From: Lachnospiraceae bacterium
Lineage (GTDB): Bacteria; Bacillota; Clostridia; Lachnospirales; Lachnospiraceae
DNA: 59,944 bases
Direction: 5' to 3'
NCBI GenBank assembly: GCA_014804445.1
Contig: JAAUZU010000004.1
Coordinates: forward strand, 69,942 to 129,885
In this document: piece by piece, positions 1 through 8,965 of the stretch
How the letters are laid out: each line of letters begins with the position of its first letter
Numbering within the stretch: the stretch's first letter is position 1
Made by a program: the position numbers and the translations under genes
The notes under the pieces: generated by a model
Seen by the model: the letters and a program-made list of their open reading frames with translations, nothing else
Told to the model about the DNA's origin: nothing
The model's database searches: none

Positions 1-1202
1 TCCTCTTCCAGCCCTTCCAGAATATCTAACATATTTTCCAGGCTAAAATCCTCTTCTCCGGAAAAAATGCTGCTGTCAGCGCACCATGAATATATACTCA
101 TTCCAACACCAATGCCATATACGCCTTCTTCTACTTCAAACCCCTGAAAAGCAGTTGGAAAATAAGCTTCTCTATCCATCCCTGATTCTTCAATATACGG
201 TGTCAGTTCCTCGATGACACCCTTTTCTATCAAAGCGTATGGACTGCGCACTGACACATCATCAATGATATCCGGTCCATGCCCTGCAGCAATCTCAATC
301 TCAATTTTCTCCCTGAAGGTATACAAATCCTGACTATCAGGACACTCCTCTATCACAATGTAATAGTCCGGATTTTCCTTATTAAAACGAACAATCAGTT
401 CTTTTATCTCACTGGAAATGCCGGTTGTTTTATAGGTCAGAATGATCTTTTCCGATTCCTCCGGATTGATTTTGAAGAGCGTTATCGTCATGTCTCTCCC
501 AACATAAATTTCTATCTGGTTGTCTGAAACAAACTTGATATCCTCCGCCCCACTTTGGGGGGCGTATGCCGTACCGCTCCACTCCATATAATACTGTTTA
601 CTGCCGTCCGAAAGCCCATAGTCATAAAGACCTTTCGCATCCAGAATCAGAATATCCTTTGCATGCCCCTTTGCAATGCAGTATGTAATATCCTTCAGCC
701 AGCAGATTTTCCCGATTGTCCCAGTCTCCGTATCAAGGACCGCCAGTCCGTTCACAAATTTATCGGTATCATTTATTCTCAGTATGATTTCTCCTGATGC
801 GCTCTCGCAGATGCCCGTCACAGTCCCGTCCGCCCGCGCCTCAAGCAGAATCTCTCCCTCCTGATTTAACAAATATACTGTGTTTCGGTAGAGCACATAA
901 AGATTTCCCTTGCTGTCCAGCCACCATCTCGTCTCTATGTTCAGCAGGCTTTCCGGCATGTTCCGCATCAGGATTTCCTCTTTCTTTCCATCCCATAAAA
1001 GCCGCACATCTCCCTCTTTTGTCCCTGCCAGCAGAATTTCTTTCCCCTGATAATACTGCTGCCCCAAAATATAATCTGTCACATCCGAAAATACAAGCGC
1101 ATTATATTCTACCTGTAAGTCATATTTTTCTTTTTCTCCGCAGCCGGAGAAAAAACAAAGCGCTATTATAAATAAGATTAAATACTTTTTGCATCTGTAC
1201 AT
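1..1202 (-). CDS. Solute-binding lipoprotein with N-terminal propeller-like domain, copy 2 (partial, C-terminus off the window)
   Basis: An open frame runs leftward from an ATG at 1202 to the window edge with no stop. The start is supported by AAGAAGGAG just upstream. The protein begins MYRCKKYLILFIIALCFFSGC, a short signal peptide ending in a lipobox (FSGC), so it is probably a lipid-anchored extracytoplasmic protein. It is a close tandem duplicate of the gene at 1240-3180. Base 1 aligns with base 1982, with scattered substitutions and no indel that I could see. The first ~270 residues look like repeated short beta strands, propeller-like; then comes an extracellular solute-binding domain of the sugar ABC type. 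It starts 37 bases after the stop of copy 1, so both are probably on one mRNA. No permease is visible, so transport versus sensing is open. Confidence 0.85.
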   Translation of the reverse strand, partial: MYRCKKYLILFIIALCFFSGCGEKEKYDLQVEYNALVFSDVTDYILGQQYYQGKEILLAGTKEGDVRLLWDGKKEEILMRNMPESLLNIETRWWLDSKGNLYVLYRNTVYLLNQEGEILLEARADGTVTGICESASGEIILRINDTDKFVNGLAVLDTETGTIGKICWLKDITYCIAKGHAKDILILDAKGLYDYGLSDGSKQYYMEWSGTAYAPQSGAEDIKFVSDNQIEIYVGRDMTITLFKINPEESEKIILTYKTTGISSEIKELIVRFNKENPDYYIVIEECPDSQDLYTFREKIEIEIAAGHGPDIIDDVSVRSPYALIEKGVIEELTPYIEESGMDREAYFPTAFQGFEVEEGVYGIGVGMSIYSWCADSSIFSGEEDFSLENMLDILEGLEE

Positions 1203-1239
1203 ACATTTTCTCCTTCTTGTAATGCAGACTTTCGATGCG

Positions 1240-3180
1240 CTAATTCATTGCCTGTTCATCTAAATATAGCTGTACGCGGTTCTGAATGATGTCTATCGTC
1301 TCCTCCATCCCTTTGCTGCCGTCAAAATACAACGCCGTTTCTTCTTCTATGATGGAGAGAATCTCCTCTGTCCGCCACGGGAAAAAGACGGCTTTGGCAA
1401 AGAGGGCGTTTAAGTCTTCGAGTTGTTCTTCGGTAAACCAGTCTGTTTCAATTTCCCATTCTGGGTCTTCCGCTGGTTTTGACCAAAAACCAATATATTG
1501 TTCACACCAATAGTTGCCCGCGTTATAAAAAGCCTGCCTGTTTACCGGAAAACTAAAACGTGCGGCATCGGTTCCCAACTCCTCCTGTACCTCCTCCTGC
1601 AGCAAATAGCATAGAAACTGCCATGCACCTTCTTTGTTTTCAGATGCCGCATTGATGGCAAGAGTACTCATCCCCAGCGTATGGACTCCCTTTTCTTCTC
1701 CCGCAACCCCTGTCAGCACCCGCCCACTATTCTTTATGCTATTATCATAGCCTGCATAAAACCTATAATTGTATATATCTACCCTGTTCATAATATATCC
1801 ATCTGCGCCTTTTCCTTCACCGTCGCCATACCTTGCAGCAAGCTCCAGTATCCTTCTGAAAGTATCCCCCGTAAAATCACAGGTTCCCACCTGCCAGTCC
1901 ACCATGCCGTACAAAGTGTCAGAAGAACTCAGCCAATCGTAGACAAGAGCGGCAGAATCTCTTCCATTCCTGAAAATTTTGTCCTCTTCCAGCCCTTCCA
2001 GAATATCTAACATATTTTCCAGGCTAAAATCCTCTTCTCCGGAAAAAATGCTGCTGTCGGCACACCATGAAAATATATTCATTCCAACACCAATTCCATA
2101 TACGCCGTTTTCTATTTTAAAGCCCTGAAAAGCAACGGGAAAATAGGCTTCCCTGTCTATTCCTGACTCTTCTATATACGGCGTCAGTTCCTCGATAACC
2201 CCTTTTTCTATCAAAGCATACGGACTGCGTACTGACACGGCATCAATGATATCCGGTCCATGCCCTGCAGCAATCTCAATCTCAACTTTCTCCCTGAAGG
2301 TATATCTGTCCTGACTCTCCGGACACTCCTCTATCACAATGTAATAGTCCGGGTTTTCTTTATTAAAACGGACTATCAGTTCTTTTATCTCACTGGAAAT
2401 ACTGGTTGTTTTATAGGTCAGAATGGTCTTTCCCGATTCCTCCGGATTGATTTTGGAGAGCGTTACCGTCATGTCTCTCCCCGTATAAATCTCTATCTGA
2501 TTATCTGAGACAAATTTAATATCCTCTGTTCCGCTTTGGGGGTCATATGCCGTACCGCTCCACTCCATGTAATACTGTTTGCTGCCGTCCGAGAGCCCAT
2601 AATCATAAAGACCTTTCGCATCCAGAATCAGGACATCCTTTGCATATCCCTTTGCAATGCAGTAGGCTATGTCTTTCAGCCAGTGGATTTTCCCGATTGT
2701 CCCCATCTCTGTGTCAAAAACCGCCAGCCCGTTCACAAATTTGTCGGTATCATTTATTCTCAGTACGATTTCTCCTGATTCGCTCTCACAGATGCCCGTC
2801 ACCACTCCGTCCGCCCGCACCTCAAGCAGAACCTCTCCCTCCCGATTCAACAGATATACGGTATCTCGGTAGAGCACATAAGGATTTCCCTTGCTGTCCA
2901 GCCACCATCTCGTCTCTATGTTCAGCAGGCTTTCCGGCATGTTCCGCATCAGGATTTCCTCTTTCTTTCCATCCCACAAAAGCCGCACATCTCCCTCTTT
3001 TGTCCCTGCCAGCAGAATTTCTTTCCCCTGATAATACTGCTGCCCCAAAATATAATCTGTCACGTCCGCAAATACAAGCGCATTGTATTCTAGTTGCAAA
3101 TCATATGTTTCTTTTTTCCCGCAGCCGGATAAGCAGAAAACTATAACCGCAAGTATTAAAAACTTTATTTTTTCTTTCAT
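1240..3180 (-). CDS. Solute-binding lipoprotein with N-terminal propeller-like domain, copy 1
   Basis: The 646-aa protein starts at 3180 (MKEKIKFLILAVIVFCLSGC: signal peptide plus lipobox LSGC, GGGGAG upstream). A longer frame to 3276 lacks a signal sequence at its start and is rejected. Residues ~25-275 contain repeated short beta-rich blocks with Trp/Tyr/Asp-Gly motifs, as in beta-propeller sensors. Residues ~280-640 match an extracellular solute-binding fold (ELIVRFNKENPDYYIVIEE, later HGPDIIDAVS and MSTLAINAASENKEGAWQF). Ordinary ABC solute-binding proteins are ~420-450 aa, so this is an N-terminal fusion. It lies 68 bases downstream of an ECF sigma gene and directly upstream of its own duplicate. 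I infer a surface ligand-sensing or capture role; the ligand is unknown. Confidence 0.85.
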   Translation of the reverse strand: MKEKIKFLILAVIVFCLSGCGKKETYDLQLEYNALVFADVTDYILGQQYYQGKEILLAGTKEGDVRLLWDGKKEEILMRNMPESLLNIETRWWLDSKGNPYVLYRDTVYLLNREGEVLLEVRADGVVTGICESESGEIVLRINDTDKFVNGLAVFDTEMGTIGKIHWLKDIAYCIAKGYAKDVLILDAKGLYDYGLSDGSKQYYMEWSGTAYDPQSGTEDIKFVSDNQIEIYTGRDMTVTLSKINPEESGKTILTYKTTSISSEIKELIVRFNKENPDYYIVIEECPESQDRYTFREKVEIEIAAGHGPDIIDAVSVRSPYALIEKGVIEELTPYIEESGIDREAYFPVAFQGFKIENGVYGIGVGMNIFSWCADSSIFSGEEDFSLENMLDILEGLEEDKIFRNGRDSAALVYDWLSSSDTLYGMVDWQVGTCDFTGDTFRRILELAARYGDGEGKGADGYIMNRVDIYNYRFYAGYDNSIKNSGRVLTGVAGEEKGVHTLGMSTLAINAASENKEGAWQFLCYLLQEEVQEELGTDAARFSFPVNRQAFYNAGNYWCEQYIGFWSKPAEDPEWEIETDWFTEEQLEDLNALFAKAVFFPWRTEEILSIIEEETALYFDGSKGMEETIDIIQNRVQLYLDEQAMN

Positions 3181-3248
3181 CCTTATTCTCCCCGAAACTA
3201 CACAAAAAGGACAGCGAAACCACCTCATTTCCCTATCCTTTGTCACAT

Positions 3249-3767
3249 CTACCAGTATATTCCTGTGCGGTACCAACCCCGAATCGCAGCTTTTGCCCTG
3301 TCTATACGCTTTTCTATGGCATTCTTCTTCATTCCCAGCCTTTCGGCTATTTCACCACTGGTGCGCTCCAAGACATATGCCTCAATCAGCGTGTCCCTGT
3401 GCCATCTGGATAGCCCTCTTAACGCCTCTAATACTTCCTGCCTTTCCCGTGTCATATGACACGTCACCTTTTCCTGCAGTTCAAGTTCTTCCAATGATAC
3501 CTCTCGTTTTCTTCTTCTGAGGATATCCAATGATGCATTGCGCAGCGCAGCAAAAAGACAGTTCTTTCTTTCACTCTCCTTCATGCCGAATAAGCTGCGC
3601 CAATCTTTCATAGCGTACAAAAAAGTATTCTGTACAGCGTCCTCTGCATCCTCCACACTGTTTAACAACGACAATGCATACCGATACAAGTCATTATAGT
3701 ACGATAAGTATAACGGCTCGACTGCATGCCGTTTTCTCATCTTTCCGATTTCCGTTACCTGCCGCAT
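3249..3767 (-). CDS. ECF-type RNA polymerase sigma factor
   Basis: This 172-aa protein has the two-domain ECF layout. Region 2 is at ~20-85 (LYLSYYNDLYRYALSLLNSVEDAEDAVQNTF, read in parts: DLYRYALSLL and EDAEDAVQNTF). Region 4 is at ~110-165, with a helix-turn-helix ending TSGEIAERLGMKKNAIEKR. It would direct RNA polymerase to a small set of promoters. No anti-sigma gene with a recognisable zinc or transmembrane domain follows. Instead the next genes are the two duplicated solute-binding lipoproteins, suggesting that this sigma factor responds to, or controls, those surface proteins. The start is preceded by a G-rich site (GGGGG, about 4 bases before ATG). Confidence 0.88.
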   Translation of the reverse strand: MRQVTEIGKMRKRHAVEPLYLSYYNDLYRYALSLLNSVEDAEDAVQNTFLYAMKDWRSLFGMKESERKNCLFAALRNASLDILRRRKREVSLEELELQEKVTCHMTRERQEVLEALRGLSRWHRDTLIEAYVLERTSGEIAERLGMKKNAIEKRIDRAKAAIRGWYRTGIYW

Positions 3768-3818
3768 ATATCCCCCTATGCCGAATTCCGGTCCTTTTGT
3801 TTTTCAAGCTTTCATCCT

Positions 3819-3860
3819 GCCGCCTTTCGCGCGTTTTCCTATCAACGTTTGAAAGGCGGC
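3819..3860 (-). terminator. Possible hairpin downstream of the hydratase gene
   Basis: A perfect 10-bp inverted repeat (GCCGCCTTTC / GAAAGGCGGC) with a 22-base loop lies just after the stop codon of the 3870-6158 gene and before the sigma gene. There is no run of T after it on either strand, so it is at best a weak or processing hairpin. Confidence 0.35.
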
Positions 3861-3869
3861 CTGCTTCTC

Positions 3870-6158
3870 CTATACTCTGTTGTAATTAATCAGACAGCCT
3901 TTTAAGATAATCTGTCTTTCCTCGTCTGTCAGCTCTCCCAGCCGCAGCACAAACTCTGTAAGGCCTTCCTGTCCTACGGTATACGCCTTGATTTCATCGG
4001 ATTTCTCTTCCACCGCTTTCTTGATTCCCGGTATAAATAAATAGTCCAGATTGGAGAACGGCAGCTCGCCTTCTTCAATCAAGAACGGCAGCATACCCCA
4101 GTTAATCAGATTGGAGCGGTATCTCTTGGTGGCATATTCATTGGCAATGTTTGCCCAGCCGCCTAATACCTTCTGGCAGGAAGCCGCCTGCTCACGTGCG
4201 GAGCCGTCGCCGGGCTTCACTGCAAATATGGTGGAGCCAAAGCCCGTGTTGGTGTGATTTGCTTCTGTAAATGTTTTCTTTATCACACCCATCACATCCT
4301 TAAGCTGCGGCAGCACTGCGCAGGGATGTCCGCCGGCCATTCTTTCCGTTTCCGCCTTCTGAATCGCCTTTGCACGCCCCACATACTGCGGGTCCTTGCG
4401 GCTCAGGGCAAATTCTGCCAGTCCCAGTGGGTTGGAACGGTAAGACGAGGTCTCGCCGGAAGGAATCAGCTCATCCGTGGTCGTCACAGGGTCGTGAATT
4501 TCGGAAACCACCTGCAGCACCAGATTTTCCGGCAGTGCACCCATAGCAGGCCAGTCCTTGATATTGGGACCAAACTGGATTTCCACGTCAGGGTCTGCCA
4601 CGCCGTGGGAATCAAACACACGGTTCGCATAAATATTGCTGTCAAAATGATATTGGTAACGGTTCAATTCGCCGTCAAATTCGGTAGCCGGTGTCAGCAC
4701 GCCCTTGTTTGCCGCCGTCGCCGCAATGGAACGCGCGTCCATAAGCGCCACGGAAGCAATCTGTCCGCTCTGCAGCTTGGAACCCTCCCTGTTAGGGAAG
4801 TTCCTTGTAGAGTGACGGATGCTGAACGCATTGTGTGACGGCGTGTCGCCTGCGCCAAAACAAGGACCACAGAAAGCAGTCTTCATCACGGCGCCCGTCT
4901 CTAAAATGGAAGCCGCGCATCCGTTTTTAATCAACTCCATATATACAGGCATGGATGCCGGGTATACGCTTAAAGTAAAGCCGTCCGCGCCAATATAGCT
5001 GCCCTTTAAAATATCCGCTGCCGCGCAGATATTCTCAAAACCGCCGCCGGCACAGCCCGCGATAATTCCCTGATCTACATAGAACTTGCCGTCGCGCACC
5101 TTATCCTTTAAGGAAAATTCCACCGCACCGTCAAGACTTACCAGCGCGCGTTTCTCCGTCTCATCTAAAATATCCAGAAGGTTGCTGTTCAACTCTTCAA
5201 TGGTATAGGTATTGCTGGGGTGGAAAGGCATGGCAATCATCGGCCTGATTTTGGACAAATCCACCATAATCATGCCGTCGTAATAAGCCACCTCGCCCGG
5301 GGTAAGTTCCTTATATTCTTCCTTCCTGCCGTGAATCTCATAAAACTCTTTGATTGCATCGTCTGTCTGCCAGATGGAAGAAAGACAAGTGGTCTCCGTC
5401 GTCATGACATCGATGCCGATACGGAAATCGGCACTTAAAGAAGCAACGCCGGGACCCACAAACTCCATCACCTGATTCTTGACATAGCCGTTTTTAAATA
5501 CTGCACCGATAATCGCCAGCGCAACGTCCTGCGGGCCCACGCCTTTTACCGGCTCACCCGTCAGGTAAACGCCCACTACGCCGGGCATATTGATATCATA
5601 GGTCTGATTTAAAAGCTGCTTCACCAGCTCCGGTCCGCCCTCGCCTATCGCCATAGTACCCAGCGCACCGTACCGTGTATGGGAATCGGAGCCCAGAATC
5701 ATGCCTCCGCCGCTTGCAAGCATTTCCCTTGCAAACTGGTGGATAACAGCCTGATGAGGCGGAACATAGACGCCGCCGTACTTTTTGGCACAGGTAAGTC
5801 CAAACATGTGGTCATCTTCATTGATGGTACCGCCCACCGCGCAAAGAGAATTGTGACAGTTGGTCAGCACATAGGGAACCGGAAATTTAGTCAGCCCCGA
5901 GGCGCGTGCCGTCTGAATAATACCTACAAAGGTAATGTCATGGCTTGTCAGCTTGTCAAATTTAATCCGCAGCTTGTCCATGCTGCCCGAGGTATTGTGG
6001 CTCTCCAGAATGCCATAGGCAATGGTCTGCTTTGCCGCTTCCGCTTTCGTCACTTTTTTACCGGTTTTATTCTCAATGGCAAGTGCCGCCTCCTGTGTGT
6101 CCTCAATAATCTGCGTACCGCCCACAAGATAAGCGCCGCCTTGTAATAACTGAATCAT
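3870..6158 (-). CDS. Aconitase-superfamily hydratase (YbhJ-like)
   Basis: This 762-aa protein of the aconitase superfamily resembles the YbhJ-type 'hydratase' branch rather than classical AcnA/AcnB. Expected iron-sulfur ligands are visible: a Cys in [13 protein letters not shown] and two in [11 protein letters not shown] (the CGPC motif). The substrate-binding [11 protein letters not shown] motif, equivalent to SNRNFEGRQG, is also there. The first third has [20 protein letters not shown], the conserved aconitase HTR segment. I chose the ATG at 6158 because AGGAGG sits 7 bases before it; the longer frame to 6179 lacks a site. The reaction is probably dehydration/rehydration of a hydroxy-carboxylic acid, substrate not determined. 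No TCA or leucine genes are adjacent, so context does not resolve it. Confidence 0.82.
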   Translation of the reverse strand: MIQLLQGGAYLVGGTQIIEDTQEAALAIENKTGKKVTKAEAAKQTIAYGILESHNTSGSMDKLRIKFDKLTSHDITFVGIIQTARASGLTKFPVPYVLTNCHNSLCAVGGTINEDDHMFGLTCAKKYGGVYVPPHQAVIHQFAREMLASGGGMILGSDSHTRYGALGTMAIGEGGPELVKQLLNQTYDINMPGVVGVYLTGEPVKGVGPQDVALAIIGAVFKNGYVKNQVMEFVGPGVASLSADFRIGIDVMTTETTCLSSIWQTDDAIKEFYEIHGRKEEYKELTPGEVAYYDGMIMVDLSKIRPMIAMPFHPSNTYTIEELNSNLLDILDETEKRALVSLDGAVEFSLKDKVRDGKFYVDQGIIAGCAGGGFENICAAADILKGSYIGADGFTLSVYPASMPVYMELIKNGCAASILETGAVMKTAFCGPCFGAGDTPSHNAFSIRHSTRNFPNREGSKLQSGQIASVALMDARSIAATAANKGVLTPATEFDGELNRYQYHFDSNIYANRVFDSHGVADPDVEIQFGPNIKDWPAMGALPENLVLQVVSEIHDPVTTTDELIPSGETSSYRSNPLGLAEFALSRKDPQYVGRAKAIQKAETERMAGGHPCAVLPQLKDVMGVIKKTFTEANHTNTGFGSTIFAVKPGDGSAREQAASCQKVLGGWANIANEYATKRYRSNLINWGMLPFLIEEGELPFSNLDYLFIPGIKKAVEEKSDEIKAYTVGQEGLTEFVLRLGELTDEERQIILKGCLINYNRV

Positions 6159-6210
6159 ATTGGTACCTCCTGCTCTCAATTGTCATTTTTATTAAAAAGG
6201 AAAAACCTTC

Positions 6211-6849
6211 TTATTCTTCATAATTCCATACAATCTGATAGTCCGTTCCCGAAATTTCTCCTAGTTGTTTAATATAACTTTCTATCAGCTTTTTCGCATT
6301 GTCCTGCGCCCGCATAAGCAAAACCTCATCATTTTCAAACATCAGCTTGATATCTGCCTCTGCCTTCGCGATCGCCTCGGTCTGGTTATCTGCCGTAATT
6401 GGGTTTTTATTCATCCCGTCGTCCGATGAAATATAGCTGTCTTCCGTAAATGTATAATCAGATAAACCAAGCAGTCCCGCTTTGGGAATCGTTATGATAA
6501 TTTTCTGCCCGTCAATCTCCATTTTTACTTTAGAAATATCGATACCGAATTTTGCGATACCGCTGTATTCAATCCAGAATACACGGTCCTTTTCTCCCCA
6601 ATGAACAATTCCCGAACCCTTGGGTTTCTCTGACTTTGCTACATTGTGATAATAACACTCCAGTGTTGCAAGCTCACATATATATCGAATCTGTAAAATA
6701 TCAGGATAATACAGTGTTTCCTCTTCTACTGTTTCTTCTGTCGGCTTCTGTTCTTCTTTTTTACCCGAGCATGCACAAAAGGTAAGCAAAAGCAAAATTG
6801 CCATCATAAAACAGCCGAATCGTTTTTTCAAGTATAACATGTGCCGCAT
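6211..6849 (-). CDS. DUF4230 lipoprotein
   Basis: The protein has 212 aa. Its N-terminal signal peptide ends LLTFCAC, so it is a probable lipoprotein, followed by a Glu-rich linker. The rest matches the DUF4230 pattern: an opening helix with LATLECYYHNVAK, a strand segment WIEYSGIAKFGIDISKVKM and IIITIPKAGLLG, then a long C-terminal helix. The start has GGGAGG seven bases upstream and begins 15 bases after the preceding DUF4230 gene, so the two are co-transcribed. DUF4230 proteins are membrane-anchored with no established function. It is a paralogue of its neighbour but with lipid rather than transmembrane anchoring. Confidence 0.8.
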   Translation of the reverse strand: MRHMLYLKKRFGCFMMAILLLLTFCACSGKKEEQKPTEETVEEETLYYPDILQIRYICELATLECYYHNVAKSEKPKGSGIVHWGEKDRVFWIEYSGIAKFGIDISKVKMEIDGQKIIITIPKAGLLGLSDYTFTEDSYISSDDGMNKNPITADNQTEAIAKAEADIKLMFENDEVLLMRAQDNAKKLIESYIKQLGEISGTDYQIVWNYEE

Positions 6850-6864
6850 TTGCGTGCCTCCCCT

Positions 6865-7539
6865 CTATCGGATTTCTACCTTGTACTCCGCGTCCAACTG
6901 CTCTACCCAAGGCACCACCAGCGCCTTAACAACGGCAATTGCATTTTCTCTTGCTGATTTTAAAAGGTCTTCCTCACCATATATCCTCTCTTCTAAATCC
7001 TTTTTACATATTTCATATGCTTCCTGATGTACCGTCTCTGTCTCACTTTTTTTGTCGTTAAATATATATTCAAGCGTTCCCGGGTCAATCCTTATCTCCT
7101 GAATTTCAACCTCCGGAATTGTAATGAATATCATTTTATCTTTTTCATTGATGTCAACAACTATTTTACTGAAATCAATACCTGCTTTTAATTCACCCTC
7201 ATATGCCACATAATATCTTACGGTTACACCGTCTTCTTTATACGCTCTTGCAATGGCATTGTAAGTGTAATCTGCGGTTGCCAGTTCGCTTATCTCAAAA
7301 ACCTTGCTTATGGAAGCCTCGCTGACCGTTACGACCTTGCCTTCCCCGCCGTCGATGATGTTCTCAATTCTCTCGCTGAACAGATCCGACCAATTTTTCC
7401 CTCTTAAGTTAAAAAACAGCAGAAGCACAACCGCCGCCACGATGAGGCCGCCGATTATCGTGAGTTTTACATCAATGCCTTTTTCTCTATGCATTTTAAC
7501 CCTCTTACGGTTTCTTTCCTTATAGCTGTTTCCGGCCAT
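6865..7539 (-). CDS. DUF4230 membrane protein
   Basis: The protein has 224 aa with the start at 7539 (MAGNSYKERN, AAGGGG upstream); a 7-codon longer reading to 7560 lacks a better site. There is a basic N-terminus, one transmembrane helix at ~30-48 (LTIIGGLIVAAVVLLLFF), and then the DUF4230 domain outside the membrane: ISELATADYTYNAIARAYK, YVAYEGELKAGIDFSKI, MIFITIPEVEI. It is first in a two-gene operon with its lipoprotein paralogue. The pair may form a complex at the cell surface; that is inference. Confidence 0.8.
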   Translation of the reverse strand: MAGNSYKERNRKRVKMHREKGIDVKLTIIGGLIVAAVVLLLFFNLRGKNWSDLFSERIENIIDGGEGKVVTVSEASISKVFEISELATADYTYNAIARAYKEDGVTVRYYVAYEGELKAGIDFSKIVVDINEKDKMIFITIPEVEIQEIRIDPGTLEYIFNDKKSETETVHQEAYEICKKDLEERIYGEEDLLKSARENAIAVVKALVVPWVEQLDAEYKVEIR

Positions 7540-7641
7540 TATTTCCCCTTCCCAATACACAAGATCCTTCCATATTCAATATCATGATTATTACATTTTT
7601 CGCATAATTTTGCAACACAAAATCACCTGAGAAACGGCTGC

Positions 7642-8901
7642 TCACGGCAAATCCCCAAATACCTGCTCCCAGATTTCCTGACAGTAAGCAGGGCTGAAAT
7701 CTCTGTCTCTCTTTATGGTAAAACTGTTCGCCGCCATCTCGTCGGTAAACTGCTCCATGGGATAAACAAGCACAGTCTTTCTGTCGGCGGAAAAATACGT
7801 CACCAGAGGCTCCGCGCCGTATTCCTTGATGTATACTTCGCCCTCCTCGTTGCGTGAAAGCGTCACTGTCGCCATCGCGCCGAGCATCCGTTTGCCGATA
7901 TCGCTGTCTTCGCCGGCCGTCGCATTGACATAATTGCCCAGAGAATAGTACACAAGCATCTCATTGCCATCTTCATCACGAAGCATTTCTACAGGCTCAA
8001 TCACATGAGGGTGCGTGCCGATGACCAAGTCCACGCCGCACTCCATGAAAAATTCTGCCCAGTCGCGCTGGTTCTTCGTCTCCTTCAGCACATATTCCGT
8101 GCCCCAATGGGGACAGAGCACCACAAAATCCGCCATCTCCTTTGCCCGCGCCACATCCGCCGCAATCTTATCCTTGTTCAAAAGATTGACGGCATAGGGC
8201 ATACCTGCCGGAAAAGGCAGTCCGTTGGTTCCATAGGTATAGTTCAAAATGGCAATCTTTATGCCTTCCTGCTCGCAGACATAAATTTCCTCCTGCGCCT
8301 CCGCGCTGCCGTAAATGCCAACCACTGCAATATCGGGATAGTTGTCCTCCCAAAAGGCAAGACAGTTTTCTATCCCCTCCCGTCCCCTGTCAAGACTATG
8401 ATTTGTCGCATGGAGAATCACATCAAATCCCGCATTGACCAGTGCATCCCCTACTTCGTAATAGGTGTTGAATCGGGGATAACCGGAAATCCCAAGCTCC
8501 GGCCCGCCCAGAATCACCTCCTGATTGACAATGGCGATGTCCGCCGCCTCTATCATGTCCTTCGTATAGGTAAAAAGATGGTCAAAATTCCTGCTGCCAT
8601 CCGCCAGTCTGCCGCTGTTGTTGACCGGCATATGCATCAGAATGTCGCCAACCATGATAAGCGTTACCTCCGGCGTGGCGAGTATCTTCATTTCCTCTTT
8701 CAGAGAAAGCATATCCGCTTCCAGCCCGCTTATCTGTTCATCAGCCAAAGGCACATATACCGCCAGCCCCGATATAAGCCCTGTGCCGCGCGCTTCTGCG
8801 ACAGAAGCCCCTGCCACGACCGCCGGTTCCTTTCCGCATCCCGCCAAAAGCAGCGCCAACACCAAAAACACGGTGACTCTTTTCCTTTTTTTGAAAAACA
8901 T
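7642..8901 (-). CDS. CapA-family metallophosphatase-fold lipoprotein
   Basis: The protein has 419 aa. I place the start at 8901 (MFFKKRKRVTVF) because GGAGG lies six bases before it; upstream in-frame starts lack this. The signal peptide ends LLLAGC (lipobox). The core is the CapA/PgsA-type calcineurin-like phosphoesterase fold: VGDILMH, NQEV, HATNHSLDRG, a PHWGTEY segment and GTHPHVIEPVEM, which carry the metal-ligand residues of the family. CapA relatives act in poly-gamma-glutamate capsule export and in unrelated surface processes. No capsule genes are adjacent, so the role here is unassigned. The reading frame is separated from glgP upstream by a hairpin terminator. Confidence 0.85.
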   Translation of the reverse strand: MFFKKRKRVTVFLVLALLLAGCGKEPAVVAGASVAEARGTGLISGLAVYVPLADEQISGLEADMLSLKEEMKILATPEVTLIMVGDILMHMPVNNSGRLADGSRNFDHLFTYTKDMIEAADIAIVNQEVILGGPELGISGYPRFNTYYEVGDALVNAGFDVILHATNHSLDRGREGIENCLAFWEDNYPDIAVVGIYGSAEAQEEIYVCEQEGIKIAILNYTYGTNGLPFPAGMPYAVNLLNKDKIAADVARAKEMADFVVLCPHWGTEYVLKETKNQRDWAEFFMECGVDLVIGTHPHVIEPVEMLRDEDGNEMLVYYSLGNYVNATAGEDSDIGKRMLGAMATVTLSRNEEGEVYIKEYGAEPLVTYFSADRKTVLVYPMEQFTDEMAANSFTIKRDRDFSPAYCQEIWEQVFGDLP

Positions 8902-8921
8902 ATCCATCCTCCATACAGAAA

Positions 8922-8955
8922 GATAACCGCCACAGCACAAAACCGGGCGGTTATC
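8922..8955 (-). terminator. Rho-independent-type terminator after glgP
   Basis: A 10-bp perfect stem (GATAACCGCC / GGCGGTTATC) with a 14-base loop lies directly downstream of the glgP stop and is followed on the minus strand by TTTCTGT. The T-run is short, so some read-through into the CapA-like gene is possible. Confidence 0.6.
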
Positions 8956-8965
8956 TCGTTTTACC

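Noticed and set aside
797..1171. Plus-strand frames over the duplicated lipoprotein genes
   Set aside because: They mirror the minus-strand lipoprotein coding and recur in both copies only because of the duplication; no ribosome site or recognisable protein.
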